Of a DNA stretch of 64,000 nt, positions 44,961-53,700 are shown in pieces; within the stretch, counting starts at the first letter, position 1; each line of letters begins with the position of its first letter. Under the pieces are notes generated by a model that saw nothing but the letters and a program-made list of their open reading frames with translations, did no database searches and had not been told where the DNA came from. Made by a program: the position numbers and the translations under genes. The DNA comes from CAYNGH01 sp964396845 (GTDB lineage: Bacteria; Vulcanimicrobiota; JAJTBE01; CAYNGH01): assembly GCA_964396845.1 (NCBI GenBank), contig CAYNGH010000002.1, forward strand, positions 27,532 through 91,531, written 5' to 3'.

Positions 44961-46058
44961 TTACAGGTTGAACCTTATCAACAGCACATCCCGATCTTCC
45001 ACGGGGTAATCTTTCCCGGCAAGATTGATTATTCCCAGATCCCTTGCCTTTGTATATGATCCGGTTTTAATGAGTTGGTCTGCCTTTATCACCTCGGCCC
45101 GGATAAATCCCCGGGCCATGTCGGTATGAATCATACCCGCGGCGTTAATGGCGGTGGATCCCCTGGGGAGGCTCCAGGCACGGGTTTCATTTCGATTACC
45201 TGTATAAAATGTAATAAGATCAAGGCTCTGGTAACCGGTTTCTGCTACTCTGTCCAAGGCTGTGCGGTCCAGCCCCATCTCCCCGGCAAAAACCTCTGCC
45301 TCATCTGCCTCTAACTGCGACAGCTCACACTCTAACCGGCTGGATATGGGGACTACTTCCATTCCCCTTTTTTCCGAGGCTTCTGCCAGTTCATTATGTT
45401 GGATAAATTCTTCTGAAGATATGTCATCCTCGGATATGTTGGCAACAATAAATCCCTGTTTCATAGTTATCAGAGAGAATTCCCGCAACTGTTCCACAAG
45501 GTGGGGAGGAATATCCCCCTTGCGGGCGGGGATTCCCCGGGACAGGGCATCTCTGGCCATTTCCAGAGCTTCTGCCTGTGCAAGATATTTTTTTTCTCCA
45601 AGGCTGACGGATCTTGCCCGTTTTTCCAAGGCTCTTTCTACAACTTCCAGGTCTGCAAGGATCAGTTCAGTTTCAAGAATCTCCAGCTCCAGCACCGGAT
45701 TGAGTTCCCCAAGGCTCAGGGGGACGTCTTTCTGTCCAAAGCACCGCAAAACCATGCACAGGGCGTCCACATTTCGAAGTTGCCCCAGGAATTTGTTTCC
45801 CAGCCCTTCCCCCCGGTGAGCGCCCCGGATTAATCCCGCCACGTCAACAAAGGTGACATCCGCAGGGACTCTCTTTCTGGATTCAAATATCTCCGAGATA
45901 GGTTTCAGCCGGTGATCTGAAAGGGTTACAATCCCCAGATTAGGATCGATGGTGGTGAACATGTGAGGGGATGCCTGGACATTGCTTCGGGTCAGGGCGT
46001 TGAACAGGGTGGATTTTCCGCTGTTGGGAAGGCCGACGATGCCCACAGAAAGACTCAT
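44961..46058 (-). CDS. ychF: Ribosome-binding GTPase/ATPase YchF
   Basis: 365 residues from the ATG at 46058 with GGAGG five bases upstream; an extension seen in the longer frame is upstream non-coding sequence. P-loop GLPNSGKSTLFNAL, G3-type FVDVAGLIRGAHRGEGLG and the C-terminal TGS domain ending MARGFIRAEV are all intact. YchF is a conserved translation- and stress-associated P-loop NTPase. Its upstream neighbour is divergent. A second, divergent member lies at 60846. Confidence 0.95.
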   Translation of the reverse strand: MSLSVGIVGLPNSGKSTLFNALTRSNVQASPHMFTTIDPNLGIVTLSDHRLKPISEIFESRKRVPADVTFVDVAGLIRGAHRGEGLGNKFLGQLRNVDALCMVLRCFGQKDVPLSLGELNPVLELEILETELILADLEVVERALEKRARSVSLGEKKYLAQAEALEMARDALSRGIPARKGDIPPHLVEQLREFSLITMKQGFIVANISEDDISSEEFIQHNELAEASEKRGMEVVPISSRLECELSQLEADEAEVFAGEMGLDRTALDRVAETGYQSLDLITFYTGNRNETRAWSLPRGSTAINAAGMIHTDMARGFIRAEVIKADQLIKTGSYTKARDLGIINLAGKDYPVEDRDVLLIRFNL

Positions 46059-46214
46059 TTGAACCTCCGGAGTTTTTCTTAATCTTAACCATATGGGGAG
46101 AAATACCTTCAACCCCTGGTGCAGGAAGATGGCCCGGCTACAAGAAATAACCATTTCCCTGGCGAATAAAAAGGAAAACCGGCGATTTTGCCAGATATTA
46201 TTAACGAGGCAGTA

Positions 46215-47024
46215 ATGAAAAGAAGCAGAAGGCTTGACAAGGTAATAGATATTGTTCGAAGTGCCGGGGAAATAGCCATGGGGCATTTCGGGCTGGTAAG
46301 GGCAACCCTGAAGGAAGACACCAGTCTGGTGACCAGGGCCGATGTGGAAACCGGTCAGTTCATCAGCCGACGCCTTGGCGAGGAGTTTCCCGGTTACAAC
46401 ATCATAAACGAGGAAACCTGCACAACTCTGGACCGTATTCCCGGCCCTGATGAATATACCTGGGTGGTTGATCCCATCGACGGAACTTCCAGCTATACCC
46501 GCAGGATGCCCACCTGGACCGTGGCGGTGGGCCTGATGAAAGGGATGGAGCCGGTGATGGGGGTAAATTACATCCCGGTTCTTGATGAGCTTTATTACAG
46601 CGACATGGATACTGACCCGATCTTTGAAACTCCCCGGTGGGGCCGTATTCCCATGGATCTGTCCCACTGCCGGGAACCCATCGGCAAGGAATCCCTTCTT
46701 TGTACCGTGTCATACTTTCATCGCCGTCTTGATCTGGTATATCCCGGAAAAGTACGATCCATGGGGAGCACCATCGCCCATATGTGTTATGTGGCCAGGG
46801 GTGATGCAGTGGCAGCCATAGTGAAGGGGGCTCTCTGGGATATTGTTCCTGCATGGGCCATACTGAAAAAAATCGGATGCCAGGCCCGTTATCTGGACGG
46901 TTCCGCAATGGAATTAAACCAGTTGATGAACGGCCAGCTCTCCAGGGATTTTATTGTGATCTCCTGCCCCGACAAGGTGGAATATCTTTTGAAGAACCTG
47001 ACCGCCAGACCTCCCCGGCATTGA
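46215..47024 (+). CDS. Inositol monophosphatase-family phosphatase
   Basis: 269 residues from the ATG at 46215 (GAGG five bases before). Metal motifs NEETC, DPIDGTSS and GALWDIVPAW match the family. Members hydrolyse inositol-1-phosphate, NADP, fructose bisphosphate or PAP; the substrate cannot be chosen here. Convergent with the 47050-47478 gene with 25 bases between stops. Confidence 0.88.
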   Translation: MKRSRRLDKVIDIVRSAGEIAMGHFGLVRATLKEDTSLVTRADVETGQFISRRLGEEFPGYNIINEETCTTLDRIPGPDEYTWVVDPIDGTSSYTRRMPTWTVAVGLMKGMEPVMGVNYIPVLDELYYSDMDTDPIFETPRWGRIPMDLSHCREPIGKESLLCTVSYFHRRLDLVYPGKVRSMGSTIAHMCYVARGDAVAAIVKGALWDIVPAWAILKKIGCQARYLDGSAMELNQLMNGQLSRDFIVISCPDKVEYLLKNLTARPPRH

Positions 47025-47049
47025 CTCCGGGAAGGCACCGGTTTCAGAT

Positions 47050-47478
47050 TTACTTCAGTCTTATGTAACCGTCACTCCAGTTTACCTCCACCTGGCTTAT
47101 AGGCCCTCGGGATTCGGCCCTTTCGATGGACTGGCGGGATCTGTCAACACACGATTTGGGGAGAGCCTCGGTAAATATCAATTCCCCGGTGTGTTCCCTG
47201 CCGGGGTTTTTCACCACAACATCCCCCTGGTCGCTTACTTCCACCTTTAAATTCGCTTTGCCGTCAAGATCCCTGACATAGGAAGCTTCCTGCAATTCTC
47301 CTGAGATATTGCTGGAAACAAGCCGGGTATTGCCAAGGGACATCCTTGATGAAATGTCCACCTTGTCGCCTTCGCCTCCCAAAACTTCTCCCGCTTCATA
47401 ATGCTGAGCCAGGCCCCAGCCCTTATGTTCTGTCCAGGTGTCATATTTCTGCAAGTGCCCTGTATATTTTACATTCAT
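47050..47478 (-). CDS. Hypothetical 142-residue protein
   Basis: No family recognised. A soluble protein with several beta-strand-like segments (ANLKVEVSDQGDVVVKN) and an acidic-basic tail; no signal peptide. GGAG seven bases before the ATG. An extended -10 (TGA-TATAAT at 47510-47518) and a GTAAACAT motif (47559) lie upstream. Weak resemblance in pattern to the 27025 product is possible but not convincing. Confidence 0.68.
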   Translation of the reverse strand: MNVKYTGHLQKYDTWTEHKGWGLAQHYEAGEVLGGEGDKVDISSRMSLGNTRLVSSNISGELQEASYVRDLDGKANLKVEVSDQGDVVVKNPGREHTGELIFTEALPKSCVDRSRQSIERAESRGPISQVEVNWSDGYIRLK

Positions 47479-47509
47479 GATTATACTCCAGAAACAATTA
47501 TTTTAATAA

Positions 47510-47518
47510 ATTATATCA
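47510..47518 (-). promoter_or_regulatory. Extended -10 promoter of the 142-residue gene
   Basis: TGA-TATAAT on the minus strand, 32 bases before the ATG; no clear -35. Confidence 0.6.
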
Positions 47519-47598
47519 ATCTCATGTTACAAATCTGTATATAAAATTTTAAGGTTTTGTAAACATCGGGATATTTCTGATTCTTCGGGGAAAAGCGG

Positions 47599-48558
47599 TT
47601 ATTCTGACTCAGGTTTTTTGTTTTCGATTTTCTTTATGATTACATTAACTTCGACATTTCTGGGGTCCAGCAGGGTGGTATCGTGAGGAGCAATTATGCC
47701 CACCTGCCGGTTTATGCTGGATGTGGCTCCGTCGATGGAAATCTCCTGGGATTTTATTGTCCTTGGGACCGGCTGAAGGGAATAAGAAAACTGGATGGTG
47801 GCAGTGGGAGGCGTCAGTTTCACCTGTTCGATGGCATACCCTTTTGCAGGAGATCCGGTAATGTCCGCCAGGACGGGAACAGTGGCAGTCACTGCTTCTC
47901 TGTGGACATTAATTGTGACCCGAACCTTGGGAGGCTCCACTTTCAGTTCATCCAGGACTTTTCCTGTTTCATCCACCGGCTCCACGGAAACCCTTTGAAT
48001 CAAGTCGGTTTCTGCGCCGTCAACATCACAGATGGCCTGAACCTCCCTGACGCTGGATATGATGGACTTGGCGCCGGAGATCAGCACGGTTTCCGGTTTT
48101 GCCGACATTTTCCCCAATATCATTCCCCCGGAGATGGAACCGGTGGTTTCAATTTTGACCTGCATCAATCTTCTTTCCAGGGGATCCAGCCGCAGATTGA
48201 CCTTAGAGGGATCGGTTCTTATGATCTTCACTTCGGGAGGAGAAGTAATATTTACTGGAAGGCTGTGAACTCCGTCTTTCCTGTCGGCAAGATTCACCTG
48301 GGCACGGAAATGGGAATGGTTCAGCTTTGCAAGCCTCTCCGGTGCTCCCTTTACAATAAGAGAAATCTGCTGGGGCATATCCAGAACAACCAGGTTTTCG
48401 GGTTTATCTTCAAGAGTGATGGGGATGGTGAGCCTGGCCTCTGATGACATGGAAGCATATGGGGTGGAGGTATATTTTACATAAGCCCAAATGGAAAGGG
48501 CCAGAATCAGGGAGATAATTTTAACTCCCAAGTTTCTTTTTAAAAAGTCGAAAGACAT
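47599..48558 (-). CDS. ybbR: YbbR-domain regulator of the diadenylate cyclase
   Basis: About 319 residues. An N-terminal membrane anchor (NLGVKIISLILALSIWAYVK) then four YbbR-type beta domains. In known systems YbbR/CdaR binds and modulates the membrane cyclase CdaA. The start at 48558 has GGGAGG at good spacing and lies inside the end of cdaA (38-base overlap), so the two are coupled. The usual third gene, glmM, is not present here. Confidence 0.88.
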   Translation of the reverse strand: MSFDFLKRNLGVKIISLILALSIWAYVKYTSTPYASMSSEARLTIPITLEDKPENLVVLDMPQQISLIVKGAPERLAKLNHSHFRAQVNLADRKDGVHSLPVNITSPPEVKIIRTDPSKVNLRLDPLERRLMQVKIETTGSISGGMILGKMSAKPETVLISGAKSIISSVREVQAICDVDGAETDLIQRVSVEPVDETGKVLDELKVEPPKVRVTINVHREAVTATVPVLADITGSPAKGYAIEQVKLTPPTATIQFSYSLQPVPRTIKSQEISIDGATSSINRQVGIIAPHDTTLLDPRNVEVNVIIKKIENKKPESE

Positions 48559-49378
48559 CGGTTCCTCCCAGGTTTGCAAGACGGCTTGCATTGTTGGAAT
48601 CCCTGGTGTATAGAGATATTAACAGTTTCTTGAGCACTTCCGGCGACAGATTCCTCTTCAGCTTACCGTTACGGCACAGTGATATGGCCCCGGTTTCCTC
48701 GGAAACAACCACCACCACCGCATCGGTCTGCTCGGTAATCCCCATGGCTGCCCGGTGCCGGGTGCCAAGATCCGTCTGAGCCATGGAATGCATATCCTCG
48801 GACAGGGGCAGGTAACAGGATGCCGCCACTACCTTGCTTCCCCGCAATATCACTGCTCCGTCATGGAGGGGAGATCCTTTCATAAAAATTGAAAGGAGCA
48901 GTTTTGACGATACCTCCCCGTCAACCATGACTCCTGTTTCAATAAACTCCTGCAGTCCTGTTTCCCGCTCAATGACAATCAAGGCGCCTAACTTTGTCTG
49001 GGAAAGAATCGATGCAGTCCAGGAAATCTCATCGGAAATTCTTGCTATCATTTCATTTCCCAGGGCTGATAACTGGGACGGAAAAACTCCTCCCCGGCCT
49101 ATGGTTCCCAGGGCACGGCGAAGCTCCGGCTGAAAGACAATGGGGATTGCCACGGCAATGGTGATCATGGAATACCGCAAGAGCCAGTAAAGGGCTTCGA
49201 GTTTTAACAGATAACTCATGAGCATTACCAGCAGAAGAACCCCCACGCCCTGAATTATCTGCACTGCCCGGGTTCCCCGGATGAGAGTGAAGAAGGCATA
49301 GAGAAAAACAGCCACAATCAGAATGTCTATGACATCCTTGAAACCTACATTGGATATGAGATATTGAAAGAAACTCAC
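48521..49378 (-). CDS. cdaA: Diadenylate cyclase CdaA (c-di-AMP synthase)
   Basis: 285 residues. Three N-terminal membrane helices, then the DAC domain with SPLHDGAVILRG (DGA) and GTRHRAAMGI (RHR), both required to join two ATP. c-di-AMP controls potassium and osmotic balance. Starts with GTG. Upstream of and overlapping ybbR. The N-terminus reads MSFFQYLISNVGFKDVIDIL, normal for the family. Confidence 0.95.
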   Translation of the reverse strand: MSFFQYLISNVGFKDVIDILIVAVFLYAFFTLIRGTRAVQIIQGVGVLLLVMLMSYLLKLEALYWLLRYSMITIAVAIPIVFQPELRRALGTIGRGGVFPSQLSALGNEMIARISDEISWTASILSQTKLGALIVIERETGLQEFIETGVMVDGEVSSKLLLSIFMKGSPLHDGAVILRGSKVVAASCYLPLSEDMHSMAQTDLGTRHRAAMGITEQTDAVVVVVSEETGAISLCRNGKLKRNLSPEVLKKLLISLYTRDSNNASRLANLGGTDVFRLFKKKLGS

Positions 49379-49547
49379 TTAAATGTCATCTTTCCGTGAC
49401 TTTGCAACCCTGTCATGTATTACATTTCGCACCGGCCAATCCTTCCCGGAAAGTCACCTCAGAAAAATATTTTGATTCCCCCAGAAAAAGAGTAATCAGG
49501 CCTCAGACACAGAATTGGTATGATGAAAAATTATTTCGAGGCTTTCT

Positions 49548-50927
49548 TTGAACAGTTCTGCAACAATAAACCCTCAGAATCCGGGAGATCCCCTGGAGCG
49601 CAGGGCTATAAGAAAACAGCTGGTGAGCCTGGCCCTGCCATCCATTGCCGATTACCTGCTCAAGATGATGGTGGGAGTTGTGGACACCATATTCGTGGGG
49701 AGGCTGGGCCCCCAGGCCCTGGCGGTATCGGGGCTGTCCTGGGCCATTTTGTTTTACTGTTATATGCCCATGTGGGGGATGAACGCCGGGGTCAGCGCAG
49801 TGGTGGCCCGATACTGGGGCGCGGGAGAATATGACAAGGCCCGCCGGGCTGCCGGGCAGGCTCTGATGCTCAATCTGCTTATGCCTCTGGTGGTGACAGT
49901 AATGCTGGTCATCTGGGGGAAGGATTTTCTTCGGCTGATGGGAGCCACTCCCAATGTGGTGGAAATGGGGGGCAGATATCTGGGAGTGTTGGTTTCCACC
50001 ACCATTTATGCAGGAATGATGTTCGGTGCTCAGGCCATTTTAAAAGCCACCGGCGACACCCGCAGTCCCATGTTGATAACAGGCATAATCAATATTTTAA
50101 ATGTGGGGCTGGATTACTGCCTGATATACGGCAAGTTCGGCTTTCCCGCTCATGGGGTAATCGGGGCTGCCGAGGCTTCAGCCATTGTGAAACTGCTGGG
50201 GGCTTTTCTGGCAGTTGGGGGTCTTTTTATCGGAGTTTTCAAGATTAAAGTCACCCCATCGGACTTTGCCCGGATTGACTGGGATATGATGAAGCGGATC
50301 ATCCGTATCGGCTGGCCCACTATGATGGAAAACGGATTTTTCTCCTTAGCTTCTACCGCTTTTACCTGGGTTATTACCAGCCTTGGCACCACGGCCCTGG
50401 CAGCTCATACTGTGATACTCCGGGCCGAGTCCTTCTCATATATGCCTGGTATCGGTTTTTCCATTGCATCGGGGATTATCGTGGGTCAGTCCATCGGCGC
50501 AGGCAACCGGGAAAAAGCCAGGATGGCGGTCTGGGAATCAATCAAAATGGGATCTCTAATTATGGGGAGTATGGGGGTGGTGTTCTTTTTTGTTCCCCAT
50601 CTGGTAATCAGGATTTTTACTGATTCCCCGGAAGTAATAGCCCAGGGAGTTGAAACCCTGAGGATCCTTGCCATCATTCAACCGGTTCAGGGACTTATGT
50701 TCTGCCTGCTGGGTTCTCTGAAGGGTGCCGGAGATACCGCCGCCACCATGAAGATATCCATGGTGGGACTCTGGCTGATACGGGTCCCCGGGGCTTATGT
50801 GCTGGCGGTGTTGCTGGGGCTGGGGGTCACCGGCGCATGGGTGGCGATGTGTCTGGACATTGCCTTCAAGGCCATGTGGCTACTCCGTCGTTATCGTCAC
50901 GGGGGTTGGCTGGATGTGAAAATTTAA
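49548..50927 (+). CDS. MATE-family efflux transporter
   Basis: 459 residues with twelve membrane segments in two halves (GVVDTIFVGRLGPQALAVSG and ITSLGTTALAAHTVILRAES). The layout fits NorM/DinF-type cation antiporters. Substrates are not predictable. Start is a TTG at 49548 with GAGG six bases upstream. Its stop abuts, with no gap, the stop of the convergent ankyrin gene. Confidence 0.92.
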   Translation: MNSSATINPQNPGDPLERRAIRKQLVSLALPSIADYLLKMMVGVVDTIFVGRLGPQALAVSGLSWAILFYCYMPMWGMNAGVSAVVARYWGAGEYDKARRAAGQALMLNLLMPLVVTVMLVIWGKDFLRLMGATPNVVEMGGRYLGVLVSTTIYAGMMFGAQAILKATGDTRSPMLITGIINILNVGLDYCLIYGKFGFPAHGVIGAAEASAIVKLLGAFLAVGGLFIGVFKIKVTPSDFARIDWDMMKRIIRIGWPTMMENGFFSLASTAFTWVITSLGTTALAAHTVILRAESFSYMPGIGFSIASGIIVGQSIGAGNREKARMAVWESIKMGSLIMGSMGVVFFFVPHLVIRIFTDSPEVIAQGVETLRILAIIQPVQGLMFCLLGSLKGAGDTAATMKISMVGLWLIRVPGAYVLAVLLGLGVTGAWVAMCLDIAFKAMWLLRRYRHGGWLDVKI

Positions 50928-51491
50928 TCATTTTCCCTGCAGAAGTTTCACCAATATCTGGTGGTTGCGTTTCCGGGCCAGTTCCAGGGGGGTCTGTCCT
51001 CTGTTGTCGGCGATATTTTTATCTGCCCCGGCATAAAGAAGCATCTTGATTTTTTCCGGCTCTCCCGACATCACCGACAGGTGCAGGGGAGTTTCCCCCA
51101 GGTTGTTTCTTGCGTTCACGCCGGCCCCGGCGCGAATCATCAGCCCCATCGAATCCCCGTCACCCCACCATGCTCCGTAGTGAAGAGAAGTGTTGCCGTC
51201 GCTGTTGGGCTGGTCGGGGTTAGCTCCCCGAGCCAGAAGAATCTTTACAGCCTCGCTGTTTTTGCGGAATGCCGCAAGATGCAGGGGAGTATTCTTTTTA
51301 GATTCATCTCCCTGGTTTATGATTTCCCGGTGGAGATTCAGAAGGGCTGTGAGCCGGGACAGGTCATTGTTGTGAATGGCATTCATAACCTGCACCAGAG
51401 GTGATTCCCCGGCCCTGACGGGAACTGCGCTCCAAGTCTGAATCCAGAGAAGGGTTAACATTGCCGTGATTAGAATTTTCCTGCTTTTCAT
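50928..51491 (-). CDS. Secreted ankyrin-repeat protein
   Basis: 187 residues. A signal peptide (about 27 residues) leads into four to five ankyrin repeats (KKNTPLHLAAFRKN, GNTSLHYGAWWGD, GETPLHLSVMSGE, GQTPLELARKRN). Likely periplasmic or exported. GGGAGATG ribosome site. Ends against the MATE gene stop. Confidence 0.86.
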   Translation of the reverse strand: MKSRKILITAMLTLLWIQTWSAVPVRAGESPLVQVMNAIHNNDLSRLTALLNLHREIINQGDESKKNTPLHLAAFRKNSEAVKILLARGANPDQPNSDGNTSLHYGAWWGDGDSMGLMIRAGAGVNARNNLGETPLHLSVMSGEPEKIKMLLYAGADKNIADNRGQTPLELARKRNHQILVKLLQGK

Positions 51492-51794
51492 CTTGTCATC
51501 TCCCTGGAGTAATTATATCATTTTCCCCGAAGAAAACAAAGAACACAAAGCATACCTCCTCAAGGGCAACAGAAGGGCAACAGAAGGTCAACAGAAGGTC
51601 AACAGGATAAACCTCACCTCAACAGCACAGTTGCAGGGATATATTCCTTGATATAACTCCAGGGGGGCTTCTCCGGCGGAATTGTGTAAATTTTTATTAA
51701 TATTTCACTTATTTAAAAAGGGTTTCAGGATTTATGGCAAATAGAAGGTTTCAAACAAGGGTTTCAGGATTCCCTTTCAAGGGGAGGCGGGAAA
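51492..51794. other. Intergenic region with tandem repeats
   Basis: No gene. It holds a four-copy 11-base tandem repeat (51562-51605) and two copies of GGGTTTCAGGATT near 51719 and 51760. The remainder is AT-rich leader for both flanking genes. Confidence 0.6.
51562..51605 (+). repeat. Tandem 11-base repeat, four copies
   Basis: AAGGGCAACAG twice, then AAGGTCAACAG twice, head to tail with no gaps. The change G to T is shared by the last two copies, which suggests recent doubling. Confidence 0.9.
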
Positions 51795-52889
51795 ATGTTA
51801 TTAAAAGAGGATTCAAGGATAAAACTGAATGGCACCAGGCTTTTCACATGGGATCCGGGAACCACACCCGGGCCGGAAGGATGCATATACCCCGGCGACG
51901 AGGGCCGGGTTTTTGACCTGGATATGACTGTTGCCGGCAGGACTTTTCGAGTTCTGATGTTTGACACCGATTATGGACGCCGGGAGCTTCTATGCGGGCG
52001 GTTTATTTATGGAAAGACCGCCAGACAGCTGTATTACAACACCACCCACACCGTCAGCATGACCCTTCAGCGATATTTTCCCGATGTCCTGGGCTATGTG
52101 GAACGAGCCAGGGAACATCAGATCCTGCGGGCCGGCAGAGTGCTTTGTATGGCTCCTTTCATCGAGGGACTTGCCAGCCAGGGAGATGATTTCAAGCGGA
52201 AGCCCGTTGCCGGGGATGATTTATTCACCGCAGGGGCCACCGGGAATATTGACTGGGGGCCGGAAACCACCCGCATATTCTCCGATATATGCCCTGCGTC
52301 GGGGTCCACCATGGAGGCCTTTGTCAACAAGGTTCTGGCGGAAACAACGCTGAAGAAGATTATATTCAACACTTCAACCACTGCAATAAACTCCATATAC
52401 CGGGTCATTCCATCGATTCCCCCGGATGTGGAAGTGATACTCATCTGCTGGGAAGCCCTTTTTTCCGTATGGAGGGAAAATGTCACCCTTCCCGGCGGCG
52501 AGGTCATACACGGGGGAACCATCATCAACCTGAACCGGGATCTGGATAATCCCGACTTTGAGCCGATTGCTCCCAGGGAAGTGGCAGATTACATCCACCA
52601 GGTCTTCCAGAGGGACAGGGTGAAGCTTCTGCCGGATATTCCCGGTGAGGTGGGGGAAAAGATTCAGGACAGCTGGCTCGGCCCTCTGACCTATGATTTT
52701 CTGGAGCTTTACAACGCAGGGATTGATCTGGGCCGGGAACCCTGGAGAAGCCGGGCAAAAACCGCCTGGGACATGCCTGGAGTTCAAGAGAACCTCCGGA
52801 TGAAAGCCCCGGAAGTGTATCGGGATATCCGGGAGATTTTCCCCAAAAATCCCCGCCAGAAACAAATTCGGGAACTGGTCATGATCTGA
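51795..52889 (+). CDS. Hypothetical protein with a phosphoribosyltransferase-like loop
   Basis: 364 residues, no signal peptide or membrane segment. The segment FSDICPASGSTMEAFVNKVL near residue 163 has the shape of a type-I PRTase PRPP loop (acidic pair, TGST-like turn). The rest does not match a family I know; it includes VILICWEALFSVW and a LPGGEVIHGG strand. GGGAGGCGG precedes the ATG. It stands alone, followed by the large repeat region. PRTase assignment is inference. Confidence 0.6.
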   Translation: MLLKEDSRIKLNGTRLFTWDPGTTPGPEGCIYPGDEGRVFDLDMTVAGRTFRVLMFDTDYGRRELLCGRFIYGKTARQLYYNTTHTVSMTLQRYFPDVLGYVERAREHQILRAGRVLCMAPFIEGLASQGDDFKRKPVAGDDLFTAGATGNIDWGPETTRIFSDICPASGSTMEAFVNKVLAETTLKKIIFNTSTTAINSIYRVIPSIPPDVEVILICWEALFSVWRENVTLPGGEVIHGGTIINLNRDLDNPDFEPIAPREVADYIHQVFQRDRVKLLPDIPGEVGEKIQDSWLGPLTYDFLELYNAGIDLGREPWRSRAKTAWDMPGVQENLRMKAPEVYRDIREIFPKNPRQKQIRELVMI

Positions 52890-53028
52890 CCGACACCCCG
52901 AAAAAAACAAGGAGGGCGTGCATGGAGCGCCTTTCTTTTTTTTCTTGGCCTTTTCTACAGGATTTCACTGGTGTTCGATTAAGCAATATACTCCCGTGAT
53001 TACAAGGTTACAACGGACATTGGGGGGC

Positions 53029-53175
53029 GACAACGCTCATCGATGCATAACCCACGGCCCGAGAGCTATGGCCTATCGAATCATAAACAACGGCCCGAGA
53101 GCTATATCCAAGCGATCATGACAATCCCGACTCATATTTTCCATTTTCTAAAAATGGGGGGTCACTTCTAAAGTG
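53029..53175 (+). repeat. Repeat unit 1 with two terminal hairpins
   Basis: Carries GACAACGC, a TCAT(A/G)-rich stretch, two copies of ACGGCCCGAGAGCTAT, then CGATCATGACAATCCCG and ACTCAT. Hairpins follow at 53141-53157 (CCATTTT/AAAATGG) and 53163-53175 (CACTT/AAGTG), both with triloop CTA. Confidence 0.85.
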
Positions 53176-53221
53176 CCGGTGGGTGGTTATTTTTGTTCAC
53201 ATTCAACAACCACCCTTCCGG
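53176..53221 (+). repeat. Long hairpin inside the repeat region
   Basis: Two stacked stems, CCGG/CCGG and GGGTGGTT/AACCACCC, close a 19-base loop. The triloop hairpin type is not used here, so it may be a separate element. Confidence 0.75.
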
Positions 53222-53270
53222 CAACAGCTTCCAATCAATCGGAAGATGGATTAATAAGAAAACAAAACCT

Positions 53271-53363
53271 GACAACGCCTATCGAATCATAAACAACGGC
53301 CCGAGGGTTTTATCCCAAGGATCATGAGAATCCCGACTCATTTTTCCCCGGTTTTAAACCGGG
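53271..53363 (+). repeat. Repeat unit 2 with terminal hairpin
   Basis: GACAACGC, ATCGAATCATAA, ACGGCCCGAGGG (a variant), then GATCATGAGAATCCCGACTCAT, ending in the hairpin CCCGGTT-TTA-AACCGGG at 53347-53363. Confidence 0.85.
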
Positions 53364-53479
53364 CGATACATAACCCACGGCCCGAGAGCTATGGCCTATC
53401 GAATCATAAACAACGGCCCGAGAGTTATATCCCACCGATCATGACAATCCCGTGTCATATTGGGCACTTCCAAAGTGCC
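53364..53479 (+). repeat. Repeat unit 3 with terminal hairpin
   Basis: Two ACGGCCCGAGAG blocks, GATCATGACAATCCCGTGTCAT, then the hairpin GGCACTT-CCA-AAGTGCC at 53463-53479. Confidence 0.85.
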
Positions 53480-53503
53480 AAAAGAACTTCATGAGGGCTT
53501 CTG

Positions 53504-53515
53504 CCATTTAAATGG
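53504..53515 (+). repeat. Isolated palindrome CCATTTAAATGG
   Basis: Same stem bases as the first hairpin of unit 1, without a preceding core. Confidence 0.6.
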
Positions 53516-53607
53516 GGGAGGATCATTCTACCAGATTTTTAAGGAAATTGAAAACACTGGCTGTTAAGTAAGTTTGATCCTGAGCCAGGTAAAACAAAAC
53601 AAAACCT

Positions 53608-53700
53608 GACAACGCCCACCGAATCATAACCCACGGCCCAATGATTGTATCCCACCGATCATGACAATCCCGTATCATTTTGGGCACTTCCAAAGTGCCC
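53608..53700 (+). repeat. Repeat unit 4 with terminal hairpin
   Basis: GACAACGC, ACCGAATCATAA, CCACGGCCCAATG (variant), then CGATCATGACAATCCCGTATCAT, ending in the hairpin GGGCACTT-CCA-AAGTGCCC at 53682-53700. Confidence 0.85.

Noticed and set aside
46059..46667. N-terminal extension of ychF
   Set aside because: The canonical start at 46058 has GGAGG and the P-loop follows at once; the extension has no family counterpart and lies opposite the divergent phosphatase gene.
53571..53589. AGTTTGATCCTG, identical to the start of 16S rRNA genes
   Set aside because: The following bases do not match 16S, and no rRNA sequence follows. It is part of a CTGGCT/AGCCAG stem. Chance match.
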